Below, piece after piece: positions 1 to 9,260 of a DNA stretch of 64,000 bases. The translations under genes were made by a program, and so were the position numbers. The notes under the pieces are model-generated. The model was not told the DNA's origin, made no database searches, and saw only the letters and a list, made by a program, of their open reading frames with translations. Source of the DNA: Hoylesella loescheii DSM 19665 = JCM 12249 = ATCC 15930 (lineage in GTDB: Bacteria; Bacteroidota; Bacteroidia; Bacteroidales; Bacteroidaceae); NCBI RefSeq assembly GCF_000378085.1, contig NZ_KB899210.1, positions 248,001 to 312,000 on the forward strand. Reading direction: 5' to 3'. Position 1 is the stretch's first letter. Every line of letters starts with the position of its first letter.

Positions 1-523
1 CGGAAATAAATGATAGGTTGTCGCCGAAAAACGAGCCACCCACGACTATTCCCGCCATAAGTGGAAGACTAACGCCCGTGTTTTGGGCAATGCCTACAGC
101 TATGGGGATGAGGGCGACAATGGTTCCGACACTCGTTCCGATAGAGAGCGATATAAGGCAGGCTGCAAGGAAAATGCCAGGAAGTAAAAGATTGCTTGGC
201 AAAGCATTGAGCGTGAAGTTCACCATGGCATCAATGCTCCCCATCTCTTTGGCAGAATTGGCAAAGGCTCCTGCTAAAACGAATATCCATAGCATTAGCA
301 TCATGTTGTTGGTGCTGGCCCCTTTGCTGAATACGTTTATGCGTTCGGCCAAGGGCTTGCCTGTCGACGTGGCGATGGCGTACATGCTAGACATCATGAA
401 AGCCACGGTGATGGGTATCTTATAGAAGTCGCCCGCTACAATTGATGTGACGAGATACATCACGATAAACACGATTAGCGGACTTAAAGCCAATAATCCT
501 TTCTTGTTTGAGATATGGTGCAT
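1..523 (-). CDS. NhaC-family Na+/H+ antiporter, N-terminal part (cut by window edge)
   Basis: The first 174 residues of an integral inner-membrane antiporter. The start is ATG at 523 (MHHISNKKGLLALSPL). Hydrophobic segments lie at about residues 10-31, 37-52, 73-92 and 112-148. The stretch with SIGTSVGTIVALIPIA, then GGSFFGDNLSFIS, is typical of the NhaC family, which exchanges cytoplasmic Na+ for H+; the aspartate in FGDNLS lies in its transport core. The gene runs off the left edge, so its C-terminal half cannot be judged. It lies 370 bases downstream of the LacI-type regulator on the same strand. A related NhaC-like transporter of an organic acid is an alternative. Confidence 0.82.
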   Translation of the reverse strand, partial: MHHISNKKGLLALSPLIVFIVMYLVTSIVAGDFYKIPITVAFMMSSMYAIATSTGKPLAERINVFSKGASTNNMMLMLWIFVLAGAFANSAKEMGSIDAMVNFTLNALPSNLLLPGIFLAACLISLSIGTSVGTIVALIPIAVGIAQNTGVSLPLMAGIVVGGSFFGDNLSFIS

Positions 524-893
524 GTGTTGTTGTTTGGTCTGATGCAACGGCGTTGGCGTGCATCTCTTGTCGTTTTGTTATCCTGCTGTCTGTTTGCGGC
601 TGTGTTGTTGGATGATGACGTGCAGCTGTTTCAGAGTGAAAAGTGCTGCGACTAGGGTGGGGTAATGAGGCTGTTCAAGTTTACCCTCCTGTATTTGCCA
701 CGCTTTGTTATCCGTTTTATGGTTATGGTAAACCCCACATTGCTGTTTGTTTTTTGGTAAATGTGGGCATTGGGTTCACTCTTTCTTTACTTTAGCACGT
801 TTTCCTAGCGATGCGTTTTCGTGCTGTAATAGTGGTGGAATGGTGACCGTGGTTTATCCCAATGCGTTTGGAAGCTTTGCCAGTTGGTTTGTC
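524..893. other. Intergenic stretch without a gene
   Basis: No reading frame of convincing composition is present on either strand. The only structure noticed is a short inverted repeat, CCCACATT at 734-741 and AATGTGGG at 760-767. It could be a weak 3' hairpin of the regulator transcript or part of the antiporter's upstream region. No clear TAnnTTTG promoter for the antiporter was found. Confidence 0.5.
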
Positions 894-1958
894 TTAAAGC
901 TGCGTTCGGCGATAAAACTCAACGTTCTCTTTGGTAAGAAGCTCGATTGGCATGTAGTTTATGGGATCGACCTTCTTTTTAAGTACGATGGCTTGAAACA
1001 GTGTTTCAACACAAGCATATCCTTGCATGTAAGCATGTTGAGCAATAAGGAACGAGATACTGCCCTGCCTAAGACATTCGGCATTTTTACCTACCATGTC
1101 GTAGCCCATTATCTGCACGTTGCGCCTATTGGTTTGAAGAAGGAAATTACCTACAATATGCGCCTTTGAATTAAAGGTGATACAATGGTGTATTTGTGGG
1201 TTTTGGGCGAAGAAATCTTCCAAGATGTCGGTATACTCATGCTTATCGGCTTCCAAAGGCAGGTTTACGTCAGTGATCTTTATTTGTGGAAAATGGTCTT
1301 GCATGTAGGTCCTGAATCCCATTTCGCGGTTTTCTTGCTGCTTGCTCACCACTTTTCCGTCTTTGGTTTGCTTCAAAATCATGATTTCTTTCTCGCCACT
1401 GGCAATCATCATGAGCATTTTTGCAGCGAAATATCCACTTGCCAGTGAGTCTTGACCATAGAAGGAGAGTGGTTGTAGGTCGGGCATGTACGAGTCGAGC
1501 ATCACAAAGGGGATGTTACGTTCATGCAGCTGGTCGGTGAATGGTCGAGTAATGTCTAGTTGCGAAGGTACAACAATCACTCCATCAGGGTTGAGTGCTA
1601 GGCAGTGGTTGGTTTGTTTGATGAACGCTTCAGAGTTAAAACGGTTGTAGTATATTATCTCCACGTTCACATGGAAGTCGCGTCTAACTTCGGCCGCCTT
1701 CAATGCGCCCTCTTCAATCTCTTCCCAATAAGCTTCTGATTCGTGTTGGGGAACGACAAGATAAAACGTGTATGACTTGTTATAGGCCAAGGCACTGGCA
1801 TACATGTTGGGTTGGTAGTTAATGCGTTCCAGAACCTTTTCCACCTTTTCTCTTGCTGTTTTCGATATGTTGGGTCGGTCGTGAAGTACCCTGTCTACTG
1901 TTCCAACCGATACACCAGCCATCTCTGCGATATCCTTAATCCTTATTTTGCTACTCAT
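894..1958 (-). CDS. LacI-family transcriptional regulator
   Basis: A 354-residue repressor/activator. An N-terminal LacI helix-turn-helix covers about residues 4-50 (IRIKDIAEMAGVSVGTVDRV, then the hinge with NISKTAREKVEKVL). It is followed by a periplasmic-binding-protein-like effector domain of about 290 residues, containing GVIVVPSQLDI and QIMGYDMVGKN. I chose ATG at 1958 because the frame upstream only offers a TTG at 1982, which lies in the presumed promoter. A -7-like box on this strand is at 1980-1987. Family members usually bind a sugar or nucleoside and control a nearby catabolic operon. No such operon is visible, so the effector and target are unknown. Half-palindromic AACGTT sites upstream may be its own operators. 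Confidence 0.9.
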   Translation of the reverse strand: MSSKIRIKDIAEMAGVSVGTVDRVLHDRPNISKTAREKVEKVLERINYQPNMYASALAYNKSYTFYLVVPQHESEAYWEEIEEGALKAAEVRRDFHVNVEIIYYNRFNSEAFIKQTNHCLALNPDGVIVVPSQLDITRPFTDQLHERNIPFVMLDSYMPDLQPLSFYGQDSLASGYFAAKMLMMIASGEKEIMILKQTKDGKVVSKQQENREMGFRTYMQDHFPQIKITDVNLPLEADKHEYTDILEDFFAQNPQIHHCITFNSKAHIVGNFLLQTNRRNVQIMGYDMVGKNAECLRQGSISFLIAQHAYMQGYACVETLFQAIVLKKKVDPINYMPIELLTKENVEFYRRTQL

Positions 1959-1979
1959 GTGATATGTTGTTACCGAAGA

Positions 1980-2090
1980 CAAAAATACAAAATATCTTCT
2001 TAATAGTCAATAGTGTAAACGTTTTTTCGCTATCAATGTTTTGAAGAGGGTATGTAATGGATAAATATTTGGAAAATATGAACGTTTTCG
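1980..2090 (-). promoter_or_regulatory. Putative promoter and LacI-type operators upstream of the regulator
   Basis: A TATTTTTG box (1980-1987, minus strand) matches the Bacteroidota -7 consensus TAnnTTTG. Two LacI-type half-palindromes lie just upstream: AAACGTTT at 2017-2024 and GAACGTTTTCG at 2080-2090. LacI-family proteins favour AACGTT-centred dyads, so autoregulation is plausible. This is inference from motif and position. The rest of 1959-2220 shows no gene. Confidence 0.35.
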
Positions 2091-2220
2091 TTAAGCTAAT
2101 TGGTCAATGATAACTTCATTTGTGCATTGGCCAAACAAAAACGCACACTTTCTAAGAAACAACAAGAGGGTGATCTAGATAAGTGTTGAATGGAGGTTTT
2201 CATTGTACAACCATAATAGA

Positions 2221-2252
2221 AAAGAGGACACATCTGTATGTGTCCTCTTTTC
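2221..2252 (-). terminator. Terminator after rplT
   Basis: A perfect 13-bp inverted repeat (AAAAGAGGACACA at 2221-2233 and its complement at 2240-2252) has a 6-base loop. It lies 18 bases beyond the rplT stop and is followed by T-rich sequence, so it is an intrinsic terminator. It is symmetrical enough to work in both directions. Confidence 0.85.
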
Positions 2253-2269
2253 TTATGGATTGTGATTTG

Positions 2270-2614
2270 TTATTTCACTTTGTCTACAATAGCTTTGAAA
2301 GCCTGGGGATTGTTAACTGCTAGGTCGGCAAGAACCTTACGGTTGATTTCGATACCGGCCTTGTGCAATGCGCCCATAAGGGTAGAATAGGTCATATTCT
2401 CCAAGCGAGCGGCAGCGTTGATACGTTGAATCCACAGTGCGCGGAAGGTACGTTTCTTATTACGACGGTCGCGATAAGCGTAGGTAAGACCTTTTTCCCA
2501 AGTATTTTTGGCTACAGTCCAAACATTCTTTCTGGCACCATAGTAACCCTTTGTAAGCTTTAAAATTCTAGTTCTCTTTGCTTTAGAAGCAACATGATTG
2601 ACTGATCTTGGCAT
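2270..2614 (-). CDS. rplT: 50S ribosomal protein L20
   Basis: A 114-residue L20, the usual length. It starts [30 protein letters not shown], the basic N-terminal extension that threads into 23S rRNA during early 50S assembly. The C-terminal globular half contains [20 protein letters not shown]. It is the last gene of infC-rpmI-rplT, 35 bases after rpmI, and ends at a strong terminator. In other bacteria L20 represses this operon. No long leader is visible upstream of infC here, so that control cannot be inferred. Confidence 0.98.
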   Translation of the reverse strand: MPRSVNHVASKAKRTRILKLTKGYYGARKNVWTVAKNTWEKGLTYAYRDRRNKKRTFRALWIQRINAAARLENMTYSTLMGALHKAGIEINRKVLADLAVNNPQAFKAIVDKVK

Positions 2615-2649
2615 ACTTTCTTCTTAACTTAAAAATGTTTGACTAATGT

Positions 2650-2847
2650 TTAACGCAAGCAAAGCAAGTCGCGAACCTGCTTCATGTCTGAACGATCAAC
2701 GAGAGTTGAGTGAACCAAGTTTCTCTTTTGCTTCTTTGTCTTCTTAGTCAAGATGTGACTGTGGTAAGCATGTTTTCTTTTGATCTTACCTGTACCGGTG
2801 AAACGAAATCTCTTCTTTGCGCCGGAATTTGTCTTTACTTTAGGCAT
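2650..2847 (-). CDS. rpmI: 50S ribosomal protein L35
   Basis: A 65-residue basic protein beginning [20 protein letters not shown] and containing [20 protein letters not shown], diagnostic of L35. It binds 23S rRNA in the large subunit. It sits between infC and rplT, the arrangement conserved across bacteria. The ATG is at 2845-2847. Confidence 0.98.
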   Translation of the reverse strand: MPKVKTNSGAKKRFRFTGTGKIKRKHAYHSHILTKKTKKQKRNLVHSTLVDRSDMKQVRDLLCLR

Positions 2848-2949
2848 TTTTTTGTTGTTTATTTGTTATTTATATATGGTGGCAACGCATATACCCGGCG
2901 TTACGCACCTCTTTTCTCATCTTTAATTGTAGCCAAAGCTATGGCTTAC

Positions 2950-3621
2950 TTATTCGGCTTGTAGCTTTTTGAGCACGTCTTCACCATTTTTAGCGTTGGC
3001 AAACAGACCATTATCTGTACTAGTGGCTTCAGCCTCCATGCTCTTTGCTTCGCTTTCGCGCTTTTCGCGATCCATCTTTTGCTGGCTTTTCTTTACCGTC
3101 CCTGCTTTCTTGGGAGCGATGTAAAGGAACATTTTCTTGCCTTCAAGTGCAGGCATCTGTTCTACCTTGCCGTATTCTTCCAAGTCGTTGGCAAAACGCA
3201 GGAGCAGAACTTCACCTTGTTCTTTAAAGAGGATTGAGCGTCCGCGGAAGAAAACGTAAGCCCTAACCTTGTTGCCTGCATCCAAAAACTCTTTGGCATG
3301 CTTGAGCTTGAAGTTGTAGTCGTGCTCATCGGTTTGCGGTCCAAACCTAATTTCCTTCACTTCTACCTTCACTTGCTTGGCCTTCATTTCCTTTGCGTGC
3401 TTCTTTTGCTGATAAAGGAATTTGGAATAGTCGATGATGCGACAAACGGGAGGTTGTGCGTTGGGTGAAATTTCCACTAAGTCCACTCCTTGGCTACGGG
3501 CCATGTCGAGAGCTTGACGTGTGGGCATGACAGTGGAACCGCCTTCATTTACGATGCGTACTTCCTTCGCGCGTATCTGCTCGTTTATGCGATACTGGTT
3601 CTTTATTCTTTCATTCTTCAT
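2950..3621 (-). CDS. infC: Translation initiation factor IF-3
   Basis: A 223-residue IF-3. The N-domain ([19 protein letters not shown]) and the C-domain ([23 protein letters not shown]) are both complete. IF-3 keeps ribosomal subunits apart and checks the start codon. The protein is about 40 residues longer than the E. coli factor because of a charged, probably flexible C-terminal tail ([20 protein letters not shown]). The start is an ordinary ATG at 3621, unlike the regulatory AUU of E. coli infC. It has its own promoter about 25 bases upstream and is followed by rpmI and rplT. Confidence 0.97.
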   Translation of the reverse strand: MKNERIKNQYRINEQIRAKEVRIVNEGGSTVMPTRQALDMARSQGVDLVEISPNAQPPVCRIIDYSKFLYQQKKHAKEMKAKQVKVEVKEIRFGPQTDEHDYNFKLKHAKEFLDAGNKVRAYVFFRGRSILFKEQGEVLLLRFANDLEEYGKVEQMPALEGKKMFLYIAPKKAGTVKKSQQKMDREKRESEAKSMEAEATSTDNGLFANAKNGEDVLKKLQAE

Positions 3622-3646
3622 TCAACAATATTATAATAAGCGGCTG

Positions 3647-3677
3647 CAAAAGTACGATTTTTCGCGCAACAAGCAAA
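3647..3677 (-). promoter_or_regulatory. infC promoter
   Basis: On the minus strand a TTTG (3674-3677) is followed after 19 bases by TACTTTTG (3647-3654). This matches the Bacteroidota -33/-7 promoter consensus. The predicted transcript starts about 20 bases before the infC ATG, so infC-rpmI-rplT can be transcribed separately from thrS. Confidence 0.75.
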
Positions 3678-3777
3678 ATAATTCATTGATTATTTTACAG
3701 ATACGTGTTCTTTTTCCTTCTACTTAAAGTACTTTCACAATGCGAAGACCAAGGAGAGGCGAAGTCTAGGAAAGTAA

Positions 3778-3838
3778 AACCGACTTATGGGCGCAACATC
3801 CGCAGACATTTTTGCGGAGTCTCGACCATAAGTCGGTT
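3778..3838 (-). terminator. Branched hairpin between thrS and infC
   Basis: Perfect 13-bp arms (AACCGACTTATGG at 3778-3790 and its complement at 3826-3838) enclose a second stem (CCGCA 3800-3804 and TGCGG 3813-3817). On the minus strand the outer stem is followed by TTTTACTTT, so it can terminate thrS transcripts before the infC promoter. Confidence 0.6.
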
Positions 3839-3861
3839 GTGTATATAAAGCCCTCTTGCGC

Positions 3862-3909
3862 TAGTTGACAAGCTAACGAGTTAACGAATTGACAAGTTGT
3901 TAAGCCTGT
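3862..3909 (+). repeat. Period-8 array, copy 1
   Basis: Six successive octamers share the core RAGTT or a one-base variant: TAGTTGAC, AAGCTAAC, GAGTTAAC, GAATTGAC, AAGTTGTT, AAGCCTGT. They lie between the thrS 3' end and the infC promoter. The same pattern recurs near 7.7, 20.8, 24.4 and 44.5 kb, always between genes. Function unknown. Confidence 0.7.
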
Positions 3910-4018
3910 TCTTGTAGCTCATTTGGCCTAAGTTGATTGAGCTGATTGGCCCAAGTGTCGTGAGAAAACTGCTGATAAAGTAGTTGAATACACGTAATTG
4001 GGCTTTTTTAGGCTCGCC

Positions 4019-5983
4019 TTAATCGTTTGGATGGATGTCGGTAGCAGCCAGTTGAGTTGCCACTTCATCGTTGATACGTTTGGCAAATTCTTCCATTGTC
4101 ATGGTAGCTTGTTCGCCTCCGCCTTGTTTTCTCATCGAAACAAGTCCTTCTTCGGCCTCTTTTTCGCCAACAATAACCATGTAGGGCACACGCTTAATCT
4201 CGTTGTCGCGTATCTTACGGCCGATTTTCTCGTTGCGAACGTCGAGCGTTGCACGAACGCCAACGCTGTCTAAGTACTTGGCCACGCGCTGTGCGTAGTC
4301 GTTGTACTTCTCCGATATGGGCAGAATGGCCACTTGGTCGGGGATGAGCCACAAGGGGAAGTGCCCTGCTGTGTGTTCAATAAGAACAGCCGTGAAACGT
4401 TCCATCGAACCGAAAGGTGCGCGGTGAACCATCACAGGCGTTTTCTTTGTGTTGTCTTCGGCTGTATATTCCAACTTAAAGCGTTCGGGCAAGTTGTAGT
4501 CTACTTGGATAGTACCCAACTGCCAGCGACGTCCGATGGCGTCTTTCACCATAAAGTCGAGCTTCGGACCATAGAAAGCGGCCTCACCGTAGGCTATCTT
4601 TGCGTCGAGTCCTTTCTCCTTGCAAGCGTCGATAATGGCTTGTTCGCTCTCTTCCCAAACCTCGTCAGAACCAATATACTTCGTGGTGTTATTTGGATCG
4701 CGCAAGCTAATCTGCGCCTCGAAGTTGTCGAACTGGAAGATTTTGAATACTGCCTGGATGATGTCCATTACGCGCAGGAATTCGTTTTTAACCTGTTCGG
4801 GACGGCAGAAAATATGCGCATCGTCTTGCGTAAACGAACGAACACGGGTTAGTCCATGCAATTCTCCACTCTTTTCGTAGCGATAAACCGTACCAAACTC
4901 AGCGATACGCAGAGGCAGGTCTTTATACGAGCGGGGCTTCCATGCAAATACCTCACAGTGATGTGGGCAGTTCATGGGTTTCAACATGTACTCTTCGTCT
5001 TCTTCGGGCGTATGTATGGGTTGGAATGAATCCTTGCCATAATGTGCGTAATGCCCCGAAGTGACATACAAGTTCTTGCTACCGATGTGTGGGGTGATAA
5101 CCTCTTGATATCCAAAACGCTTCTGTATTTTGCGCAACATGTCCTGTAAGCGTAGGCGAAGTTCCGTTCCCTTGGGCAACCAAATTGGCAAGCCCTTGCC
5201 CACACGCTCAGAGAACATGAATAACTCCATCTCTTTTCCAATCTTACGATGGTCGCGTTTCTTGGCCTCTTCAAGCATGACGAGATACTCGTCAAGCATC
5301 TTTTTCTTGGGGAACGTGATACCGTAGATACGTGTTAGCTGATCTTTCTCAGCGTCACCACGCCAAAATGCGCCAGCAACACTTGTAAGTTTGATGGCCT
5401 TAATAGGACCGGTAGTCATAAGGTGAGGGCCTCGGCAGAGATCGGTAAACGCTCCTTGCGAATAGGTAGAGATAGTTCCGTCTTCCAAGTCGAGGTCTAT
5501 ATGCTCGCACTTGTATTCCTGTCCGTCGGCCTTAAATTCTTTCAGCGCATCAGCCTTCGATACTTCACGACGCACGATAGCCTCGTCTCTCTTGGCAAAT
5601 TCGCGCATCTTCTCTTCTATTTTAGGGAAGTCGTTCTCGCTGATGGGTGTTCCGTCTTTGGTCATTACATCGTAGAAGAAACCGTTTTCTACGGCTGGAC
5701 CGAAACCGAACTGTATGCCAGGGTAGAGTGCTTGCAGGGCTTCGGCTAGTAGGTGAGCCGATGAATGCCAGAACGTGTGTTTCCCTTCTTCGTCTTCCCA
5801 CTTGTAAAGCGCAATCGTTGCGTCTTCGTTTATGGGACGATTAAGCTCGGTAGTTTTGCCATTTACGCCAATCGAAAGCACATCGCGTGCTAGGGCTGGC
5901 GAGATGCTTTTTGCTATTTCCAAGCCGGTAATGCCTTTTTCGTACTCGCGGATGGAACCATCCGGAAATGTTATTTTTATCAT
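4019..5983 (-). CDS. thrS: Threonine--tRNA ligase
   Basis: A 654-residue class II synthetase that charges tRNA-Thr in the cytoplasm. The order is standard: TGS domain (residues 1-60), editing domain with [11 protein letters not shown] (about 74-84), catalytic core with [26 protein letters not shown] and [13 protein letters not shown], which carry the zinc-binding Cys and His residues, then an anticodon-binding domain ending near DIHPND. The start is ATG at 5983. A TATTTTTG box at 6014-6021 (minus strand) is a likely -7 element. It lies upstream of infC-rpmI-rplT on the same strand, a common bacterial order, but a hairpin and a separate promoter lie between. Confidence 0.98.
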   Translation of the reverse strand: MIKITFPDGSIREYEKGITGLEIAKSISPALARDVLSIGVNGKTTELNRPINEDATIALYKWEDEEGKHTFWHSSAHLLAEALQALYPGIQFGFGPAVENGFFYDVMTKDGTPISENDFPKIEEKMREFAKRDEAIVRREVSKADALKEFKADGQEYKCEHIDLDLEDGTISTYSQGAFTDLCRGPHLMTTGPIKAIKLTSVAGAFWRGDAEKDQLTRIYGITFPKKKMLDEYLVMLEEAKKRDHRKIGKEMELFMFSERVGKGLPIWLPKGTELRLRLQDMLRKIQKRFGYQEVITPHIGSKNLYVTSGHYAHYGKDSFQPIHTPEEDEEYMLKPMNCPHHCEVFAWKPRSYKDLPLRIAEFGTVYRYEKSGELHGLTRVRSFTQDDAHIFCRPEQVKNEFLRVMDIIQAVFKIFQFDNFEAQISLRDPNNTTKYIGSDEVWEESEQAIIDACKEKGLDAKIAYGEAAFYGPKLDFMVKDAIGRRWQLGTIQVDYNLPERFKLEYTAEDNTKKTPVMVHRAPFGSMERFTAVLIEHTAGHFPLWLIPDQVAILPISEKYNDYAQRVAKYLDSVGVRATLDVRNEKIGRKIRDNEIKRVPYMVIVGEKEAEEGLVSMRKQGGGEQATMTMEEFAKRINDEVATQLAATDIHPND

Positions 5984-6013
5984 ATACCTTTTTATTTATT
6001 GTCGTTTTGATTG

Positions 6014-6021
6014 CAAAAATA
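6014..6021 (-). promoter_or_regulatory. Putative thrS -7 promoter box
   Basis: TATTTTTG on the minus strand fits TAnnTTTG and lies 31 bases upstream of the thrS ATG. No clear TTTG -33 box at the proper distance was seen. Confidence 0.45.
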
Positions 6022-6109
6022 CGATTTTCTTTTTACATTGCGTTGATATTTTGGCAAAATATACCACACTTCGGGCACGTTATAGGGTTGACTGAAAGCG
6101 TGTCGAAGC

Positions 6110-7675
6110 CTAAAATTCGCTTGTGAAATGAAACTTGATATGTTCGAAATCTTGTTGTGCCATGCTCAGGACATAGCCCGAATCGGCTAAGAAAACGTCG
6201 CGTCCATCGCGGTCTTTAGCCATATACTGATACTTTCTTTTTTTGAAATTTTCTAGCTCTTTGGGGTCGTCAGACTCTATCCAGCAGGCCTTATGTAGGT
6301 GAACGGGTTCCCAACGACACTTTGCATTGTATTCGTTTTGAAGGCGATATTCGATAACTTCGAATTGAAGTTGCCCTACTGTGCCGATGATTTTTCGTCC
6401 ATTGAACTGGTTAACGAAAAGTTGTGCCACACCTTCGTCCATTAATTGCTCGATACCTTTATTCAGTTGCTTAGCCTTCATTGGATCGTCGTTCTCGATA
6501 TACTTGAACATCTCGGGCGAGAACGATGGCAAACCGCGGAAGTGTAGTAGTTCCCCTTCGGTCAAAGTATCACCAATCTTGAAGATTCCACTATCAGGTA
6601 AGCCGATGATGTCGCCTGGATAAGCCTCGTCAATGGTGCTTTTGCGTTGCGCCATGAACTGTGTTGGACTGCTGAAGCGCAATGTCTTGTCGAGTCGAAC
6701 ATGTCGATAGGGTTGGTTTCTCACAAACTTGCCACTGCATATCTTGCAAAATGCAATGCAAGAGCGGTGGTTGGGATCGATGTTTGCGGTTATCTTGAAG
6801 ATAAAACCTGTGAACTTGGGTTCGGTGGGTTGCACTTCACGCTCTTCGGCCATTGTAGGCTTGGGGCTTGGGGCTATCTCCACGAAACAGTTGAGCAGTT
6901 CTTGAACACCGAAATTATTGAGCGCACTACCGAAGAACACGGGTGCGACATGTCCTGCACGATATGTTTCGACATCGAATTCAGGGTAAACGCCGTCTAC
7001 CAGTTCCAAGTCGTCACGAAGTTTCTGTGCGTCTTGCTCGCCGATATGTTCGTTCAGTTCGTCGCTATTTACATCTACCTCCACCTTTTCAGTAACGCGT
7101 TGCTTGTCGGGAGTGAACAGTTGCAGTTGGTTTTCGTAGATATTGAACACCCCTTTGAAGCGTTCGCCTTGGTTGATGGGCCACGATAAGGGCCTAACCT
7201 TTATTTGCAGTTCCTCTTCTAGCTCGTCGAGCAGGTCGAAAGGGTCGCGTCCTTCACGGTCCATCTTATTGATAAAGATAATCACGGGAGTGCTTCGCAT
7301 TCGGCAAACTTCCATAAGCTTGCGTGTTTGGGTTTCTACACCCTTGGCCGAATCTACAACGATGATGGCCGAGTCCACGGCTGTAAGCGTGCGGTAGGTA
7401 TCTTCGGCGAAGTCTTGGTGTCCTGGTGTGTCCAGTATGTTCACCTTATATCCTTCGTAATCGAACTCCATAACCGAGGTGGAAACCGATATACCACGTT
7501 GCTTTTCGATGTCCATCCAGTCGGATGTAGCCGTCTTTCTTATCTTGTTGCTCTTTACTGCTCCCGCCACTTGTATCTGTCCACCGAACAGCAAAAACTT
7601 TTCGGTGAGTGTGGTCTTACCCGCATCGGGGTGAGAGATGATGGCGAAGGTTCGTCTTCTTTCTATTTCAGTCAT
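6110..7675 (-). CDS. prfC: Peptide chain release factor 3
   Basis: A 521-residue translational GTPase that recycles RF1/RF2 after termination. G motifs are intact: [15 protein letters not shown] (G1, about 14-28), DTPGHQDF (G3), NKMD (G4), and SAL in GSALNNFG (G5). It continues with the domain II and III sequence typical of RF-3 ([17 protein letters not shown]) and has the family length (E. coli 529). It is the last gene after DUF4924 and rfbD, separated from rfbD by 87 bases that hold a short period-8 array. Confidence 0.97.
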   Translation of the reverse strand: MTEIERRRTFAIISHPDAGKTTLTEKFLLFGGQIQVAGAVKSNKIRKTATSDWMDIEKQRGISVSTSVMEFDYEGYKVNILDTPGHQDFAEDTYRTLTAVDSAIIVVDSAKGVETQTRKLMEVCRMRSTPVIIFINKMDREGRDPFDLLDELEEELQIKVRPLSWPINQGERFKGVFNIYENQLQLFTPDKQRVTEKVEVDVNSDELNEHIGEQDAQKLRDDLELVDGVYPEFDVETYRAGHVAPVFFGSALNNFGVQELLNCFVEIAPSPKPTMAEEREVQPTEPKFTGFIFKITANIDPNHRSCIAFCKICSGKFVRNQPYRHVRLDKTLRFSSPTQFMAQRKSTIDEAYPGDIIGLPDSGIFKIGDTLTEGELLHFRGLPSFSPEMFKYIENDDPMKAKQLNKGIEQLMDEGVAQLFVNQFNGRKIIGTVGQLQFEVIEYRLQNEYNAKCRWEPVHLHKACWIESDDPKELENFKKRKYQYMAKDRDGRDVFLADSGYVLSMAQQDFEHIKFHFTSEF

Positions 7676-7712
7676 TCTTTACTATTTTCTTATTCAATTT
7701 GGCAGGCTGACG

Positions 7713-7755
7713 GTTTAACGAGTTGACAAGTCCGTTATTCCCTTAACCATGTTAA
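7713..7755 (+). repeat. Period-8 array, degenerate copy 2
   Basis: GGTTTAAC, GAGTTGAC and AAGTCCGT run in octamer register between rfbD and prfC. After some diverged sequence, GTTAATTCG-like units follow. This is the weakest copy of the period-8 family and was identified by comparison with the others. Confidence 0.45.
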
Positions 7756-7762
7756 TTCGTGA

Positions 7763-8611
7763 TTAAAGCTTGGCAATACACTTGGCCAATGACTCTTCCC
7801 AGTGGGGTATCTCGATACCATAAGTAGTCTTAACCTTTGTCTTATCAAGCACACTATATGCAGGGCGATTGGCTGGGGTGGGGTATTCTACCGTATGTAA
7901 GGGAGATACTTTGCAGGTGGTAATTCCCGATAGGCGATGTATGCTCTTAGTAAAATCGTACCAGCTTGTTACACCCTCGTTTGAGAAATGGTAAACTCCA
8001 GGTTTGATGCCCTTGTCAATAGCTGTCATTATCACAGTGGCAAGGTCGTGGGCGTAGGTAGGTGTGCCCACTTGGTCGAAGATAACGCCCAGTTGTTCGC
8101 GTTCTTTTCCTAGACGTATCATCGTTTTCACAAAGTTATTACCAAACTCGCTGTACAGCCAAGCCGTTCTTATAATCATTGAGTTAGAGCAAAATTTGGC
8201 CACAGCTTGTTCGCCTTCAAGCTTTGTTTGACCATAAACGCTGTTGGGGCAAGGTTCGTCGCTTTCTACGTATGGCGTGTGCTTGGTGCCGTCGAATACA
8301 TAATCGGTAGACACCTGTACCATCCATCCACCACGTTTGGCTACGGCCTCAGCCAGAAAGGCGGGAGCGTCGGCATTTAGTTTCCTGGCCAATAGCAGGT
8401 CGCTTTCAGCTTTGTCTACGGCCGTATAGGCTGCACAGTTCACAATACCGCCAATCTCGTTAGCCTCAACAAAGCGTTCAATGGCTGCCTTGTCGGTAAT
8501 GTCTAGTTCGTTAACGTCGGTGTTGAACCATGTATGTTGTGCAGACATCGCTTGCAGCAGCTTAATCTCGTTTCCTAGTTGGCCGTTGCAGCCTGTAATC
8601 AAGATATTCAT
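7763..8611 (-). CDS. rfbD: dTDP-4-dehydrorhamnose reductase
   Basis: A 282-residue short-chain dehydrogenase of the RmlD type, the last step of dTDP-L-rhamnose synthesis: NADPH-dependent reduction of the 4-keto sugar. The start MNILITGCNGQLGNEIKLL holds the GxxGxxG nucleotide motif; TDYVFDGTKHTPYVE and YGQTKLEGE carry the catalytic Thr/Asp and YxxxK. Length is normal. The other rml genes are not next to it. It follows DUF4924 by 17 bases, so the two are probably co-transcribed. Rhamnose would serve surface polysaccharide. Confidence 0.95.
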   Translation of the reverse strand: MNILITGCNGQLGNEIKLLQAMSAQHTWFNTDVNELDITDKAAIERFVEANEIGGIVNCAAYTAVDKAESDLLLARKLNADAPAFLAEAVAKRGGWMVQVSTDYVFDGTKHTPYVESDEPCPNSVYGQTKLEGEQAVAKFCSNSMIIRTAWLYSEFGNNFVKTMIRLGKEREQLGVIFDQVGTPTYAHDLATVIMTAIDKGIKPGVYHFSNEGVTSWYDFTKSIHRLSGITTCKVSPLHTVEYPTPANRPAYSVLDKTKVKTTYGIEIPHWEESLAKCIAKL

Positions 8612-8628
8612 TTATGCGGTGGTTTTGT

Positions 8629-9177
8629 TTATTCGTCTTCGAAAATTAGGCCCTCGGTCTTGTCCTTCTGATAATAATCGGCGAGCATACCCACAAAGGT
8701 GGTGATCTCTTTGATGGCAGTCATCGTATCAGGAGTTATCTCCTTTTGCTTCAATCTCAGTAGCATCACGCCGTAAAGTGCGTCAAGGCAGGTCTCAATT
8801 TCATTAACATGCTTATCGCCCTTGTTGCGAAGCTCTACGATAAAGGGCAGAACCTTGTAATATTCAGCATTATAAAAGGGGAACTTCGTGCTTTGTATCA
8901 GCTGGTTGTGCAGGTCCATCAGGTCGTCAACGATGATGGCGTTGATTTGCAGATGTCCTCGTTCGCGTTTCCCTTCTTGGTTCATCATGCGCACAAGGTT
9001 ACCATACCAGTCGAGCATCTCTTCCTTTTGTTCGGCCGTATAGTCAAATTTGTCTATGTATTCGTGCCTGATGCGCTGCAACGAACAGCCGTAAGCGCGT
9101 ATCAAGTCTTCTATTTGCCACATATATAATATGTATTCGGCAATGCTCTTTTCTCTCAGTTGTTTGGCAATGTACAT
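8629..9177 (-). CDS. DUF4924 family protein
   Basis: A 182-residue soluble protein with no signal peptide or membrane segment, predicted mostly alpha-helical. It starts MYIAKQLREKSIAEYILYMWQ and has a conserved-looking centre (QINAIIVDDLMDLHNQLI) and an acidic end. From memory it matches DUF4924, a family of unknown function restricted to Bacteroidota; I assign this with good but not complete confidence. It lies directly upstream of rfbD and prfC on the same strand, with a LysE-type exporter further upstream. No catalytic motif is evident. Confidence 0.7.
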   Translation of the reverse strand: MYIAKQLREKSIAEYILYMWQIEDLIRAYGCSLQRIRHEYIDKFDYTAEQKEEMLDWYGNLVRMMNQEGKRERGHLQINAIIVDDLMDLHNQLIQSTKFPFYNAEYYKVLPFIVELRNKGDKHVNEIETCLDALYGVMLLRLKQKEITPDTMTAIKEITTFVGMLADYYQKDKTEGLIFEDE

Positions 9178-9260
9178 TTAATGATGTTTTGCTAGGGGTG
9201 AATGTGGGGTACTCCTTATTATATAATAGGAGCACAAAAAGTGATGACTGGCGATGTACG

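Noticed and set aside
3162..3344. Antisense frames within infC, thrS, prfC and other genes
   Set aside because: All follow the codon pattern of the sense gene on the other strand and carry no domain of their own.
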